A stretch of 64,000 nucleotides of DNA from Sepioteuthis lessoniana (GCA_963585895.1 OY757915.1:92660836-92724835); one strand, 5' to 3'; positions 1 to 9,835 are shown, counted from the stretch's first letter. Translations and numbers: made by a program. The notes: generated by a model from the sequence alone, not told the origin.

Positions 1-69
1 ATTTGGGGAATCTTACCCCTCTGCAGAGATGCAGTTAGTATATTCTACAGCCCAAGTCAACTGGACCAG
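1..69 (-). mobile_element. Rep-B, 5' portion, cut by window edge
   Basis: The sequence matches the head end of the Rep-B copies at 1,433, 17,288 and 49,741, with the same phrases around 'cccctctgcagagatgcagt' and 'attctacagccc'. Only the head is in the window; the rest lies to the left. It abuts a Rep-C copy directly. Confidence 0.7.
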
Positions 70-70
70 G

Positions 71-268
71 GTTATCTAATACCAAAGCTATTCTTGAATA
101 AGAACAGTAGGAGTACTATTTGACCAATAGCTAGTGGGCCAAAGAGGGTTCAAATTTTTCCCTAGCTTATTAGGCTGAAGGTCAACGTAACAGTTTGACT
201 AGAACTTGAACTCGAACTTCGAGGCCACAATCCAGCACTTTAGCCATATCATGACTATGACTACCCAG
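71..268 (-). mobile_element. Rep-C SINE-like copy, diverged
   Basis: Read on the minus strand it has a degraded tRNA-like head, then the shared middle (cactttcgggctaat-type), then the tail that includes 'ttggcattaa'. The head is more decayed than in the copy at 11,874. The 3' end is truncated next to Rep-B. Confidence 0.65.
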
Positions 269-270
269 GA

Positions 271-298
271 ATATATATATATATATATATATATATAT
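271..298. repeat. (TA)n microsatellite
   Basis: Uninterrupted AT dinucleotide run directly after the Rep-C head. Confidence 0.95.
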
Positions 299-898
299 TG
301 ATGATAAAACTATCAAGATAAAAAAAGGTTTCATTTACATCCTCTTAACAACTTAGGAAATAATGTTCTATTTCTTATTGGATTCTAATTATTCTTTCTT
401 GTGGCTTCTGTCCAAACCTGTTTCTAATGGTTGTCTTTGCTGAGTAAAAGGCTGGCCTGTATTTCTCTGAAAAAGGAAAGATATAAACCAATTTACCCCT
501 AGGATAGAGTGATAGTCTGACAGCAGAGAGTTTTGAGAGTCTAGATCAATTTTCGCTTTTTGTACCTTCACAACATTCAGTCGTAACGGCTATAGTGTAG
601 CGCCGTGAGAAAGCGTTGACATTACTCCTCCTTGTGGGTTGAACACTCGAGCGTGGAATTGCCAACTGCCACATACGAGTAAATGTAAACCTCTTCTCAA
701 GAATTGAGCACTCCGCTAGCCAATAGCGTATATGTAAAAGATCATTATATATAGATAATCCCTTCTCTTACACTGAGAATGACGATATTTATGGGGTAAG
801 CAATCGGACTGACATCAAATCCGATAGGTTTCGATCCCTTCTTGTGGGTCTAGCCATGTTGAAAAGTTGTAATAAAACGAAGCAGTGTGGGAATGACA
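299..898. other. Unassigned 600 bp
   Basis: No repeat family or coding region recognised. A 60-codon minus frame at 389-571 has no recognisable domain. The stretch near 785-880 repeats the phrase 'gaatgaca/gatat' seen again just before the next TA tract, which may mark an old duplication. Confidence 0.4.
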
Positions 899-924
899 AT
901 ATATATATATATATATATATATAT
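899..924. repeat. (TA)n followed by GA-rich run
   Basis: Simple AT run followed by a short gagagagacagag tract. Confidence 0.9.
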
Positions 925-1145
925 TGAGAGAGAGACAGAGACAGAGATAAACCTTTATATCTATTCTGTCCTTTTAAAAGAGCTTAAGATGTGGTGACTA
1001 TATCCACAGCTAACGGGTAATACCCTCCGCCAGAAAAGGCTGGTGAACTGGGTAAATCGTATCTCACGTTGAATTTCTAAATTATGGAGCTTTGGTGAGT
1101 GTGGAGTACCACTTTTACTTTTACTCCTAAGTACACTCTAACCCA

Positions 1146-1430
1146 GAATTGTAGAACTCTCGAAAAACAAGGATTAATATTAGTTACTTGACACCATATA
1201 ACTATGTGCCAACAAATAATTATCATTACATAGAAATATTAATGTTAGGATCTCTTGAAAGACAAGAATTATTATTAGTTACTTGACACCATATAACTAT
1301 GTGCAAACAAATAGTTATTATTAAACAGAAAAATTGATATCAGAAACTCTTGAAAAATAAGGAATTTAACTAGTTACTTGATATCATATAACTATGTGAA
1401 AACAAATGATTTTCCTTAAATAGAAATAAC
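1146..1430. repeat. Module F tandem repeat, 95 bp x 3
   Basis: The phrase 'tagttacttgacaccatata' starts at 1,181 and 1,276, and in a diverged form at 1,371, so the period is exactly 95 bp. Units are AT-rich with scattered differences and no open frame of interest. Related single units recur to 7.3 kb. Confidence 0.85.
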
Positions 1431-1432
1431 TC

Positions 1433-2096
1433 GGTTGGTTGTTTGTTTTGTTTTGTTTTTTCTTGTTTTTTTTTTATGGCATATCAATTTTTGTTGGTTA
1501 TTCAACGCAAAAATCCATTTATAAGCAAATGTTCAGCCCTATTTCAAACAATTCAGCTTAGCATGCGTACAAAGTTTAATTGTCAAAAACATTTCTATTT
1601 CAAGTTAATCAGTATATTCAAACAGTTCTGATTCAAACGATTCAGTTTTGTATTAGAATAGATTTTGATTACACAATTAAATTTAAAACAGTTCTAAATC
1701 AAACAATTCAGTTTTGTTTAAGTACAGTTTCAATGTCAAAAACAGTTCCATTTCAAACAATTCAGGTTAGTATAAGTACGTTGTTTAAATGCGAGTACAC
1801 AGTTTAATTATCAAAAACATTTTTATTTCAATACCTTCAGTTTAGTCAAACAGTTCTAATTCAAACAATTCAGTTTAGCATAAGTATGCAGTTAGTTCTA
1901 TTTAACCCATACATAGGGCTTTATCAGGTGCTACCATTGCGGACCAGAGTGGACCTGGGAGCAATAGCAATGGAGGGGTGCTCCGCATTCCCCAAAACCC
2001 CAGCATCACTGGAACTTCTCAAACAGATTGTTTAGTGTCATATACAGGATACTCGTTGGGGTTGGGTCGTATTCTACAGCCTCATCCGACTGGGCA
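1433..2096 (-). mobile_element. Rep-B copy, near full length
   Basis: On the minus strand the order is head (ctgtagaata...), 'cctatctatgggt' segment, several copies of the ~55-bp module (aaactgtnnacttatgctaa-like), and the tail with 'atatgccataaaa'. A T-rich stretch at 1,440-1,475 marks its 3' end. No coding capacity. Confidence 0.75.
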
Positions 2097-2350
2097 TTAA
2101 ATAATTCGTTGAAACAATATAATTGTGTACAAATCGGTAGTGTTTATTAGTATTCCATTTTGGGGTCAAATACATCTATTTGAAATTATTGTCATTATAT
2201 AGGAATAATTGATACCGTATGATTATGACGATTACTTGATAAGACTGTTTGCGTAGGATTATCATATTTGGTTACAAGAAACCTGGTTACTGTTTGCAAA
2301 CAAATGAATATTATTAAGTAGAAATAGTTTCTTGAAAACATGATTGTATA
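2097..2350. repeat. Module F-like AT-rich units
   Basis: Two loosely conserved copies of the 'caatataattgtgtacaaa' type unit lie between Rep-B and the RTE-like LINE. They are too diverged to fix a period. Confidence 0.45.
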
Positions 2351-3156
2351 TCATCATCATCATCATGTCGTGCGGCTAGCACGGATATCCCTGACCCTCT
2401 CTCTCCACGTCTCCCTATCATTCATCACTTTTGGCAGGTCTTCAGGGTTACATCTCGTATCATCAATATTAGCTGCTGTATGTATGTTCGAGCTGGTCGT
2501 CCTGCTTTTGATTGGCCATATGTGGGGGTCCACAGGAGCACATCACTTACGATCTCGTCGTTGCTTCTCCAGCAGTGTCCAGCATGTTTGGTTCGTCTAG
2601 GTTGTATAGTTTTCGTGACAAGTGGTAGGTGACCGTACAGTTGGCGCCTTGTGGGGTGTTGCTGCCAGGACTTGTTTAATATTTCTCGCAACATCCTTGT
2701 ATAATTGCCGTCTAGCTTCTTCTCCAACCGTTTAGTCAGCGTCCAAGTAGTACATCCCTACAGCAGCACCGACACGACCACAGCCTGGAAGAAACTGCGT
2801 TTCATTTTATCGGTCAGGTTTGATTTCCATATGATCGAAAGCCTATCGATAGCTGTCCATGACTTCGTTAGCCGTGTGTCGATGTCTTTTTCGGTTGATG
2901 AGACGCTGCTTCCTAGGTAGGTGAATTTGTCAACCAGTTCCAGGGAGGTTCCGTCTAGTGTGGAGATGTCGCCTTTCTGATTAAAGCACATAAATTCAGT
3001 TTTGTGTGCATTAACATAGAGTCCAATGCCTGCAGCGGCTCGTTCCAAACTATGCAGTAGTGTTTCGGCTTGGTTGGGTGTATTGGCCAGTAGCGCTATG
3101 TCATCGGCGTAGTCGGCGTCGGTAATTGTTTTGCGGGGTACCTTCTGCTCCTTTTC
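2351..3156 (-). pseudogene. RTE-like LINE reverse transcriptase, 3' part (piece 1)
   Basis: The minus-strand translation gives the C-terminal half of a non-LTR reverse transcriptase: AAAGIGLYVNAHKTEFMCF, then DKFTYLGSSVSSTEKDI, then RRQLYGHLPLVTKTIQ, with frame changes near 2,727-2,758. The 3' end is a (CAT/ATG)n tail at 2,351-2,367, a tail type used by RTE-clade elements. The copy is 5'-truncated and interrupted by a Rep-A insertion at 3,157, continuing at 3,346. It has no function as it stands. RTE assignment rests on the tail and remembered sequence, not a search. Confidence 0.8.
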
Positions 3157-3345
3157 CTTGGGAAAGGTATGAACCCCCTTATTCTCCCTCCAGCTATGGG
3201 TAAATAGTAGGACGGACTAGGTTCTTCAGCCTTGGTTAGGCAACTAGTCTAGGAGAAGGAAAACTCTGAATTCAAACATGTTAAACTCCGCTTAAAAATT
3301 GACCTTGTGTCATATCCTGCCCGAGCAGAGGGGTTGGGTAAATAG
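3157..3345 (+). mobile_element. Rep-A SINE-like copy inside the LINE, with 18-bp TSD
   Basis: The copy starts at 'cttgggaaagg' and lacks the tRNA-like head. It is flanked by identical 18-bp copies of taccttctgctccttttc at 3,139-3,156 and 3,346-3,363. The duplicated target is reverse transcriptase sequence, so the insertion postdates the LINE. Head loss fits 5' truncation during target-primed reverse transcription. Confidence 0.9.
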
Positions 3346-3410
3346 TACCTTCTGCTCCTTTTCTTTGTCAGCACGAAGCCGTTTTCCTTAATTTTATCGA
3401 TCGATGTCCG
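3346..3410 (-). pseudogene. RTE-like LINE, piece 2
   Basis: Minus-strand translation RTSIDKIKENGFVLTKK continues the reverse transcriptase upstream of piece 1 and matches the plus copy at 27,881-27,945. The LINE ends here by 5' truncation. Confidence 0.8.
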
Positions 3411-3440
3411 AACAGGAACAGTAGAAGACATATAATTGTT

Positions 3441-3723
3441 AGTATTTGTTAAAAGAATAATTACTTGAAGCTATAATTGCTTCCTAGGGATTGTTATTAG
3501 TTATTTGAAACCATAAAACAATGTACGAACAAATAATCATTATTGAAAAGAAATTGTTACAAGACACCATATAATTGAAAATGAATTATTAGTATAAAGA
3601 ATAGTTACTTAAAGCTATAATTTTTTCCTAAGGGTTATTATAAGTTATTTGAAACCATATAGCTATTTGTGAATAAATGATTATTATTATAAAATAGAAA
3701 TTGTTGCTTGACACCTTATAAGT
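3441..3723. repeat. Module F tandem repeat, 144-bp period
   Basis: 'ttacttgaagctataat' at 3,461 recurs at 3,605, a 144-bp spacing, with an intermediate half-unit, so it is a dimer of ~72-bp units. A further diverged unit follows at about 4,010, beyond the Rep-D insertion. Confidence 0.75.
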
Positions 3724-3976
3724 AAGTAAAGTTGGTGACCTTAGACGAGGCTGAACCCAACTCCCTTTTCAATAGCTAATACATCGAGGTGTAGGGGAGA
3801 GCACTACTCCATTCCATGGATTGCCCCACTTTACCCTTAATCCTTACCTTATAATGATGACTGTTAAGCAATGTGGAATCAAGCACCATTTTTGAGTCTT
3901 TGGTATGACTCGACCTGGGATTGAACCCCGGTCTCCCGGACAACTGGCGAACACTCTACTGATTAGGCCAATGACA
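3724..3976 (-). mobile_element. Rep-D tRNA-derived SINE-like copy
   Basis: On the minus strand the head reads like a tRNA with a B box (GGTTCAATCCC) inside 'ggggttcaatcccagg' at about 3,911-3,926. The body includes 'taccttataatgatgactg' and the tail reaches 'ggtcaccaac'. It splits module F units. Confidence 0.8.
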
Positions 3977-4069
3977 CTATATAATTGTAAATAAATTTTT
4001 GGTATTAAGTTAGTTGAAGCTATTATTTTTTTTTCTGAAGGATTATTATTAGACTAGTTGTATCATATC

Positions 4070-4640
4070 CACGTCCAAAAATACGACCAAGGTAGGAATA
4101 TGTGAAATAGACATATTCATACGGATACGGAAAACGTTCACAAATGTTCATAAACATAGGAATGCGAAAAACACGAAACACTTACGACTCTCAAGGTCCT
4201 GGTACGAAGCTTTTTATTATCTTTTTGAGTTTAAGGTTTTTCGACATGAGGAGAGAGAGACACAATTTCTTTCTATGCTGACTTTTCCTTCTGACACCAC
4301 CACGTGCGGCACCCCGCTGCAAACTACTAGTCTGGCCTCGGCGAGCTCCGAAAATCAGCTTCCTTCCTCTAGCGTCGAATCTCAACTCTCTCTTTTTTTT
4401 CAAATTCCAAAATCCTCAGCCCATCGCTTCCGGAAATGACGTCATTCACGTCCCCGGTCCTATTTTCTATCTGGGGTTTTTATTGTGACATCTGTGATTG
4501 TCACATCCGTCCCACACGCGCGTGGACACCTGCACTCAATGTGTGCACCTAATTAACCCATGTACTAAACCGAAAAGTTCTCTGCCTAATTAAAGATATA
4601 CAAAACGAAAAATGATAATATAAAAGAAAAATCTTACCGC
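4070..4640 (+). mobile_element. Rep-X, unknown ~0.55 kb non-coding element, copy 1
   Basis: By eye this aligns with the reverse complement of 61,211-61,770. Shared landmarks in order are gaggagagagacaca, tatgctgact, gtcgaat-ctcaact, aaatcctca, atgacgtcat-ccac, tctggggtttattgtgaca, gtgattgtca-atcc and an acgcgcg run. Ends are not sharply defined here. No open frame is convincing. Confidence 0.55.
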
Positions 4641-4783
4641 AATTATATAACATAGTTTCTTGAAACTATATAACTGCTTGAAATATTTGATTCGTGTAAC
4701 TAGTGCAAATAAATGATAATTATTGAATAGAGATAGCTGTTTGAAAACATAATTATTAATACATCATTAGTATTAAGAATAAC
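4641..4783. repeat. Module F units
   Basis: AT-rich units with 'ttgaaactatataactg' and 'gaatagagatagctg' resemble the arrays at 1.1-1.4 kb. They end at a tRNA-like fragment. Confidence 0.55.
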
Positions 4784-4830
4784 GTCTCTGCTTAAAAGTC
4801 CAATGCTCTACCGACAGAGCTACGAGGGCT
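4784..4830 (-). tRNA. tRNA-Lys(TTT)-like 5' half, not a complete tRNA
   Basis: The minus strand reads gccctcgTAGCTC-GTCGGTAGAGCA, then a CTTTTAA anticodon loop, then a partial 3' anticodon arm. This matches the usual layout of tRNA-Lys(UUU) for about 45 positions. The T arm and acceptor 3' strand are absent, so it is a pseudo-tRNA or SINE head. Lys-tRNA-derived SINEs are described in octopus (the OK family), which fits but is untested. Confidence 0.6.
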
Positions 4831-4831
4831 T

Positions 4832-5069
4832 CTTTAGTGTTCGCCGATGGTTCGAGAGACCTGGGTTCAATCCCAGGTCAAGTCATACCAAAGACTTTAA
4901 AAATGGTACTTGATATCTCCTTGCTTAACACTCAGCAATATAAGGTATTATCAAGGGTAAAGTGGAGCAATCAAGGGAAAGGAGTAGCACCCTCCCCTAC
5001 ACCTTGGCGTTGTAGCTTTTGAAAATGGAAGTCTTCTGGTTGCCTCCGACTAAGGTCGCCAACTTTTTT
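4832..5069 (+). mobile_element. Rep-D copy, head truncated
   Basis: Starts inside the tRNA-like head, then B box region gggttcaatcccagg at 4,863-4,877, body, and tail 'aaggtcgccaac' plus a short T run. It sits back to back with the tRNA-Lys-like fragment. Confidence 0.8.
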
Positions 5070-5267
5070 GTTAAGTATAGTTGGATTATTATTCGACTAG
5101 TCACTTGAAACCATATAATTCCTTGAAATACTTCAATCATATAATTGTATGTAAACAAATGATAATTATTAAATAGATAGTTACTTGAAAACATGATTGT
5201 GTATAAGATATTAGTACTAGGCAAGAATACATGTAATCATTTAATTCCTTGAAATACTTCGATCATA
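5070..5267. repeat. Module F units, target of the mariner insertion
   Basis: AT-rich units with 'gtaaacaaatgataattatt' and 'cttgaaatacttcgatcat' lead into the mariner end at a TA. Confidence 0.6.
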
Positions 5268-5269
5268 TA

Positions 5270-6182
5270 CGAGGATCATTAAATAAGTTTCCAGACTTTT
5301 TTCGTATGGGCACTTTTATTGATAGTACACTCATGAAACTCTAGCTCCCTTCGAAGTAATCTCCTCCGGCTGCAATGCACTTGTTCTACCGTTCCAACAA
5401 CTTCTAGAAGGCCACATGGAAGTCCTTTTGTGTGAGCGTGTTAATGACCTTCGTCACAGCCTCTTTCATCTCCTTAATTGTCTCATAACGACGGCAGCCT
5501 CTGAGCTTACGGAATAAGCAAAAGTCACAGTGAGCAAGGTTTGGACTATAGGGAGGCTGAGGAACTGTCGTGATGCCCATCTTGGTCAAATAGTCTATGA
5601 CAAGGATGTAGTTGTGGACTGGTGCATTGTCCTGCTGGAAATGCCACTGACCCGATTTGAAGAGTGCTGGCCTCTTCCGACGGAATCTCTTCCTGAACTT
5701 CCTTAAAAACTCAACATAGTAACCCTAATCCTAACCCTTTGCCCAATCAACTCAGGTGTATTGACTTCCTTACTCCTCCCACATCTCTCATCATCCCTCA
5801 CAGACTCCCTGGTTTCCTTGAATCTCTTATGCCACCCAAAAACTAATACTCGATTCAGGCAAGATGGTGGAAAAGCAGTCTGAAGCATTTCATACGTTTC
5901 TGTGGCACTTTTTCCAAGTTTAAAACAGAATTTTATTGTATATCGTTCTTCTAAAGTGTCCTCATATCCAGATTGCATTTTTAAAATTCACCAGCTGTGA
6001 CAATCAGGCTTTAGTAGGGTGTATTCCAATTCCTGTTGTAGCTGTTCATTTGAAGCTGAAATCATAAAAATTATTCAGTCATCTCATATGATATATAGCA
6101 ATAACATACTGAATTTTCAAGAGTCTACGACAATTTCAAATGCCTGTATAAAAAAGTTTGGAAACTTATTGAAGGCACCACG
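5270..6182 (-). mobile_element. mariner-like element, deletion derivative with transposase remnant
   Basis: TA dinucleotides flank imperfect inverted ends, both containing 'aataagtttcca'. Minus-strand translation gives an N-terminal part ([17 protein letters not shown]) and a C-terminal part with QQDNAPVH and YSPNLAHCDF. These aspartates are 34 residues apart, the mariner D34D arrangement. The segment that should carry the first catalytic aspartate is missing, replaced by a telomere-like junction near 5,721-5,738. The element is about 0.9 kb against ~1.3 kb for a complete mariner, and has stops and frameshifts, so it is not autonomous. Confidence 0.88.
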
Positions 6183-6184
6183 TA

Positions 6185-6807
6185 ATTGTATGCAATCAAA
6201 TGATAATTATTAAATACTGATAGTTGCTTGAAAACATATGATTGTATATAAGATATTAGTACTAGACAAGAATACTTGAAAACATATAATTGTGTGTATT
6301 TGTTTTAAGAATTGTTACTTGAAGCTATAATTGCTTACTAAGGATTATTATCATTAGTTACTCAAAACACTTGTTTTTATATAACTGTGCGTAAAAATAA
6401 CAAACAAGAAACAACAATACGATAAAAACTAAATATGAACGTACAATGGAAGTTGTTCCCAAGGTATAAAATATGCCCTTAAAATCTGTCAATCAATTAA
6501 ACCATTCAACTGTATGTAAACTATTTGTTTTGAATAGGAATATTCAATGTCATAAATTATTATTCAATAGAAATAATTACTGTAAAACCCTATGGGGTGT
6601 CGTCGTTGGGTATTTGTTAAAATGCCAGGCTGAGGAATTTTATTGAGTTGTTTATGCATCGACTCAAACCTGTTCACCTTATTTCAAAGTTGGATCTTGA
6701 GGATCGTTTAACTTGATATGAAAGCCATTTTGGATAAGTGTTTGGGAATACTTTATCAATTTATTTTCATGTGTTTCTATGATTACCTCAATGAATTTTT
6801 TGGTGGT
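6185..6807. repeat. Module F units and unassigned AT-rich DNA
   Basis: 6,185-6,360 continues the module F units interrupted by the mariner. From 6,360 to 6,807 I see no gene. About 140 bp at 6,380-6,520 looks loosely similar to 8,180-8,310 ('ccttaaaatc-tcaatca-tta'). Confidence 0.4.
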
Positions 6808-7040
6808 GAGGGGTCCTCATTGTGTAATGGTTAAAGCCGATGGCCGGCGGAATCGTAGTAAAGAGTTCGAACTCCAGTCGCGCTATTGCGTTCACTTTCG
6901 GACTAATACCCTTGGTAAATGTATAAACCCCCTTATCTTCCAAGCTATGGGTTAAATAGCATCACTTCTGTTCTTCTAGAATGATGGATTTGGCATTAAA
7001 AAAACTCAAGAAGGTGAATGTGCCATTAAACAAAGAACTC
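6808..7040 (+). mobile_element. Rep-C SINE-like copy
   Basis: The head has an A-box-like segment (TGTGTAATGGTTA) and a B-box-like segment (GAGTTCGAACTCC), followed by the cactttcggactaat middle and the 'ttggcattaaa...gccattaaa' tail. tRNA-derived layout without a functional tRNA fold. Confidence 0.75.
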
Positions 7041-7265
7041 ACCTAACCCCTCTAAATATGAAATATTGGTATTAGGAAGATTCGAAACCATGCAAATATG
7101 AGATAAGTATTTGTATTGGATTGGAAGACTTGATATCATATAACTTATAGCACAAAAAAAATCTTATGAATTAATTAGGCAATATGTGCAAAGAAATGGT
7201 TTAAAGAATTATTTGTGTTAAATAGCAATACTTGAGACCATTTAACCGTGTGCAAAGTTAGGATT
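7041..7265. repeat. Module F-like AT-rich units
   Basis: Diverged units with 'cttgatatcatataactta' and 'gagaccatttaaccgtgtgc'. No gene seen. Confidence 0.45.
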
Positions 7266-7319
7266 ATACAATTAGTCTATTTTGGTTGGGTTTATAGCAT
7301 ATCAACCTTTGAAGGATCT

Positions 7320-7384
<65 letters not shown>

Positions 7385-7724
7385 TTGTAAACACATTTTG
7401 TAGTTATTCTTAAGCAAAACAGTGCTCTTTTTTTACTATCTATATATTACTATATAACAGTCACAATTTAACATCAGTCATTTGTTTGCACACGAAATTT
7501 GTTCTATTTGATCCATAGATAGGTCCCTATCAGGTGCTACCACTCCAGGTCAGAGTAGACCTGGGAACAATGAGAATGAATGGTAGTTTACATTGTCCGA
7601 ATCTCTGAGGCTGTAACTCCCCGTCAGATTGTTTTGTGTTCTATCCAGGATAGTCGTTGGAAGAGTCTTACCCCTCTGCAGAGATGTAGTCGGTGTATTC
7701 TACAGCCCCAGTTGACTGGACTGT
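7266..7724 (-). mobile_element. Rep-B copy with internal (TA)n
   Basis: Minus strand: head at the right end, 'ccctatctatgg' segment, a module remnant, 'acaaaatgtgtttacaaat', then (TA)n at 7,326-7,381, and the 'gatatgctataaa' tail at 7,290. The TA tract sits at the same place as in the copies at 49,741 and near 13,110. Confidence 0.75.
7326..7381. repeat. (TA)n microsatellite inside Rep-B
   Basis: About 55 bp of pure TA at the fixed internal position of Rep-B. Confidence 0.95.
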
Positions 7725-7829
7725 AGAATTATAAATGTTAAATAGCTATAATTGAAAACATTTGACTGTATTCAAATAAATGAGCTCGGGGACATTAAAA
7801 ATATTACCAACAAACTAATTGCTTACAAA

Positions 7830-7856
<27 letters not shown>
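7725..7856. repeat. AT-rich remnant plus (TA)n
   Basis: A module F-like unit, then (TA)n at about 7,830-7,855. Nothing else recognised. Confidence 0.5.
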
Positions 7857-7860
<4 letters not shown>

Positions 7861-8102
7861 CGGCGACCCGAGTTCAAGTCATGGATGCGGCAGACTGAAT
7901 TTTACAAAGAGCGAATACGTTGGGAAAAGGTATGAATACAACTATTCTCCCTCCAGCTAGGTGTAAGTAGTACCACAGCCAGGGCTCTTTAGTCTTGATA
8001 TGGCAACCATTCTTGCAGAAGGAAAAGTCCGAATTCAAACTTTGCAAACCCTGCAAAAAAAAAACTGACTTTGTGTCACCTCGTGTTAGTGGGGAGAGGT
8101 TG

Positions 8103-8106
<4 letters not shown>
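7857..8106 (+). mobile_element. Rep-A copy, degraded, 5'-truncated
   Basis: Begins in the head at 'cggcgacccgagttcaagtc' and carries the whole Rep-A body, diverged from the copy at 8,932. It lies between two (TA)n runs (about 7,830-7,855 and 8,107-8,132). Confidence 0.75.
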
Positions 8107-8132
<26 letters not shown>

Positions 8133-8133
<1 letters not shown>

Positions 8134-8180
8134 ATTTGGCATTAGATAAACGTCAAGGGTTGATATGCCATAAAACATAA
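8133..8180 (+). mobile_element. Rep-B/C-type 3' tail fragment
   Basis: 'ttggcattagataaacgtc' followed by 'gatatgccataaaacata' is the tail shared by Rep-B and Rep-C, here directly after a TA run. Confidence 0.65.
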
Positions 8181-8708
8181 CCAAAGAACCAACTATGCAA
8201 TAGATATAAAATTAAACGCATAATGAAGTCGATTCTTTTCCCTCTTAGAAAATGTAGCTTCAAACAGATTGACATGCCTTTAAAATCAATCATTCAGTTA
8301 GATTCCATTTAACAGCCCCCATCTGAAACTCTCTTGAAAAATAGCAATCTTGATCAGTACATCCTGGACTTAGTTAACTCCAATATCAGCCAACAAGTAC
8401 TAATAAAAACTTGGGGGCCACGCTTCATATTTTCTTAAAGCCTTGTTTCCCTTTGCTTCTCACAGAACTTACAGAACACCACAAGGAAATGTTAATATTT
8501 CACCAAGAGATGGGGGGTCTGTTCAATGGGATCAGAGCGTATCCACACACCGGTAGGTATGCTTATGTCTGAAAGAAAAAAATCTCTTGAGTCCCTGTTA
8601 ATTTAACCCGCTACCGGAAGATGTCAAGTTAATATGCATTACCAGGAAGAGACTCTTCATCGGGATTTTTAATAGAGAGACTATATCAGGAAGGACTATA
8701 TTAGAAGT
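8181..8708. other. Unassigned 530 bp
   Basis: No repeat family or coding region recognised beyond loose similarity of its first 130 bp to 6,380-6,520. The short phrase 'actatatcagga' recurs three times near 8,670-8,720. Confidence 0.4.
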
Positions 8709-8724
8709 GACTATGTCAGAAGTG

Positions 8725-8786
8725 GAAATTTACTAAGCTTTTTGCTTAGATGTGGCACAAGGCCATATGAAAGGGGCACCCAATGA
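8725..8786 (+). mobile_element. mini-G, 62-bp retroposed unit with 16-bp TSD
   Basis: Flanked by gactatgtcagaagtg (8,709-8,724) and gactatgtcaggagtg (8,787-8,802), one mismatch in 16. The insert begins gaaatttactaagc and ends ggggcacccaatga. The unit at 16,839-16,904 has the same start and end, so both are separate insertions of one short sequence, perhaps the 3' end of a larger SINE. Confidence 0.75.
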
Positions 8787-8931
8787 GACTATGTCAGGAG
8801 TGACTAAATCATTTGGCTCTCTTTTCGGGCGTTTTAATCCGCAGTTGCAGTTGAAAGTAAGAAATAATAAACACCGACACATATTTCGCCATCACACTAG
8901 GCACTTTATATCAACCATTATGACACATAAT

Positions 8932-9225
8932 GGAGGTGCCCGTGGTGTAATGGTTATCGTCGTAGGAAATGGACACGGCGACACGAGTTCAAATCCTGGA
9001 CGAGACTGATTGCATTTCACATAGCACTAATACCCTTGGGAAAGGTATGAATCCAATTATTCTCCCTCCAGTTATGGGTAAATAGTAGGGCTGACTAGGT
9101 TCTTTAGCCTTGGTGAGGCAACTAGTCTAGGAGAAGGAAAACTCTGAATTCAAAGCTGTTAAACTCCGCTTTAAAAACTTGACCTTGTGTCATATCCTGC
9201 CCGAGCGGAGGGGTTGGTAAATATG
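8932..9225 (+). mobile_element. Rep-A SINE-like copy, complete, 15-bp TSD
   Basis: Exact 15-bp duplication attatgacacataat at 8,917-8,931 and 9,226-9,240. The head carries A-box-like TGGTGTAATGGTTA and B-box-like GAGTTCAAATCC, then the shared middle and the gagcggaggggttgg tail. This is the reference copy for Rep-A in this window. Confidence 0.92.
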
Positions 9226-9240
9226 ATTATGACACATAAT

Positions 9241-9365
9241 CGCTTTGCACTGTGTAATTGTTACTGAGCTAAACTAGCAGAGTATTGCTTGTGAGTTTGA
9301 TTCTTATAAGGTGCTCATCAATTCTGGCCTCATGCCAAACTAGACTAAGCTATTACGATACGCAA
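9241..9365 (+). mobile_element. tRNA-like head fragment of another SINE family
   Basis: 'gagctaaactagcagagt' followed by 'gtgagtttgattcttataag' has the spacing of A and B boxes but no tRNA fold can be drawn with confidence. It may belong to the family whose 3' end is mini-G. Confidence 0.4.
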
Positions 9366-9589
9366 GTATATCATAAATTATTTCAAAGTTTACAATATTC
9401 TGGCACATAGCCAAAAAGGATTTGATTCATGACAATGTGCAACACAAAGAAAGATGGTTTTAGTTCCTGGAGATCCACCACCTTAGCAGACATCCTCCTG
9501 ATTTTGACCGAAAAGTCCTGGGTCGGTGGAAAATAGAAACAGAAAATACAATAAAGATATAAAATGATGAGAGGAAAAGAAGAAGCGAA

Positions 9590-9795
9590 AAAGAAATAGA
9601 GAATGAAAACTAGATATATAAATGCAAGAAAAAAACAAAAGAGAAAGAAAGAAACAAAAAACACAAAGAGTGAGATAGAGAGTGAGAGTGAGAGAGAGAG
9701 AGAGAGAGAGGAGAGAGAAAAAATAAAAAGAGATCGAGAAAAAAAAAGAATGAGAGAGAATAGCCGAAACGGAAATACAGACGAAAACATGGTAA

Positions 9796-9835
<40 letters not shown>

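Noticed and set aside
8932..9005. Functional tRNA genes at SINE heads (Rep-A, Rep-C, Rep-D)
   Set aside because: A and B boxes are present but acceptor and anticodon stems do not pair convincingly, and the heads are always followed by SINE bodies.
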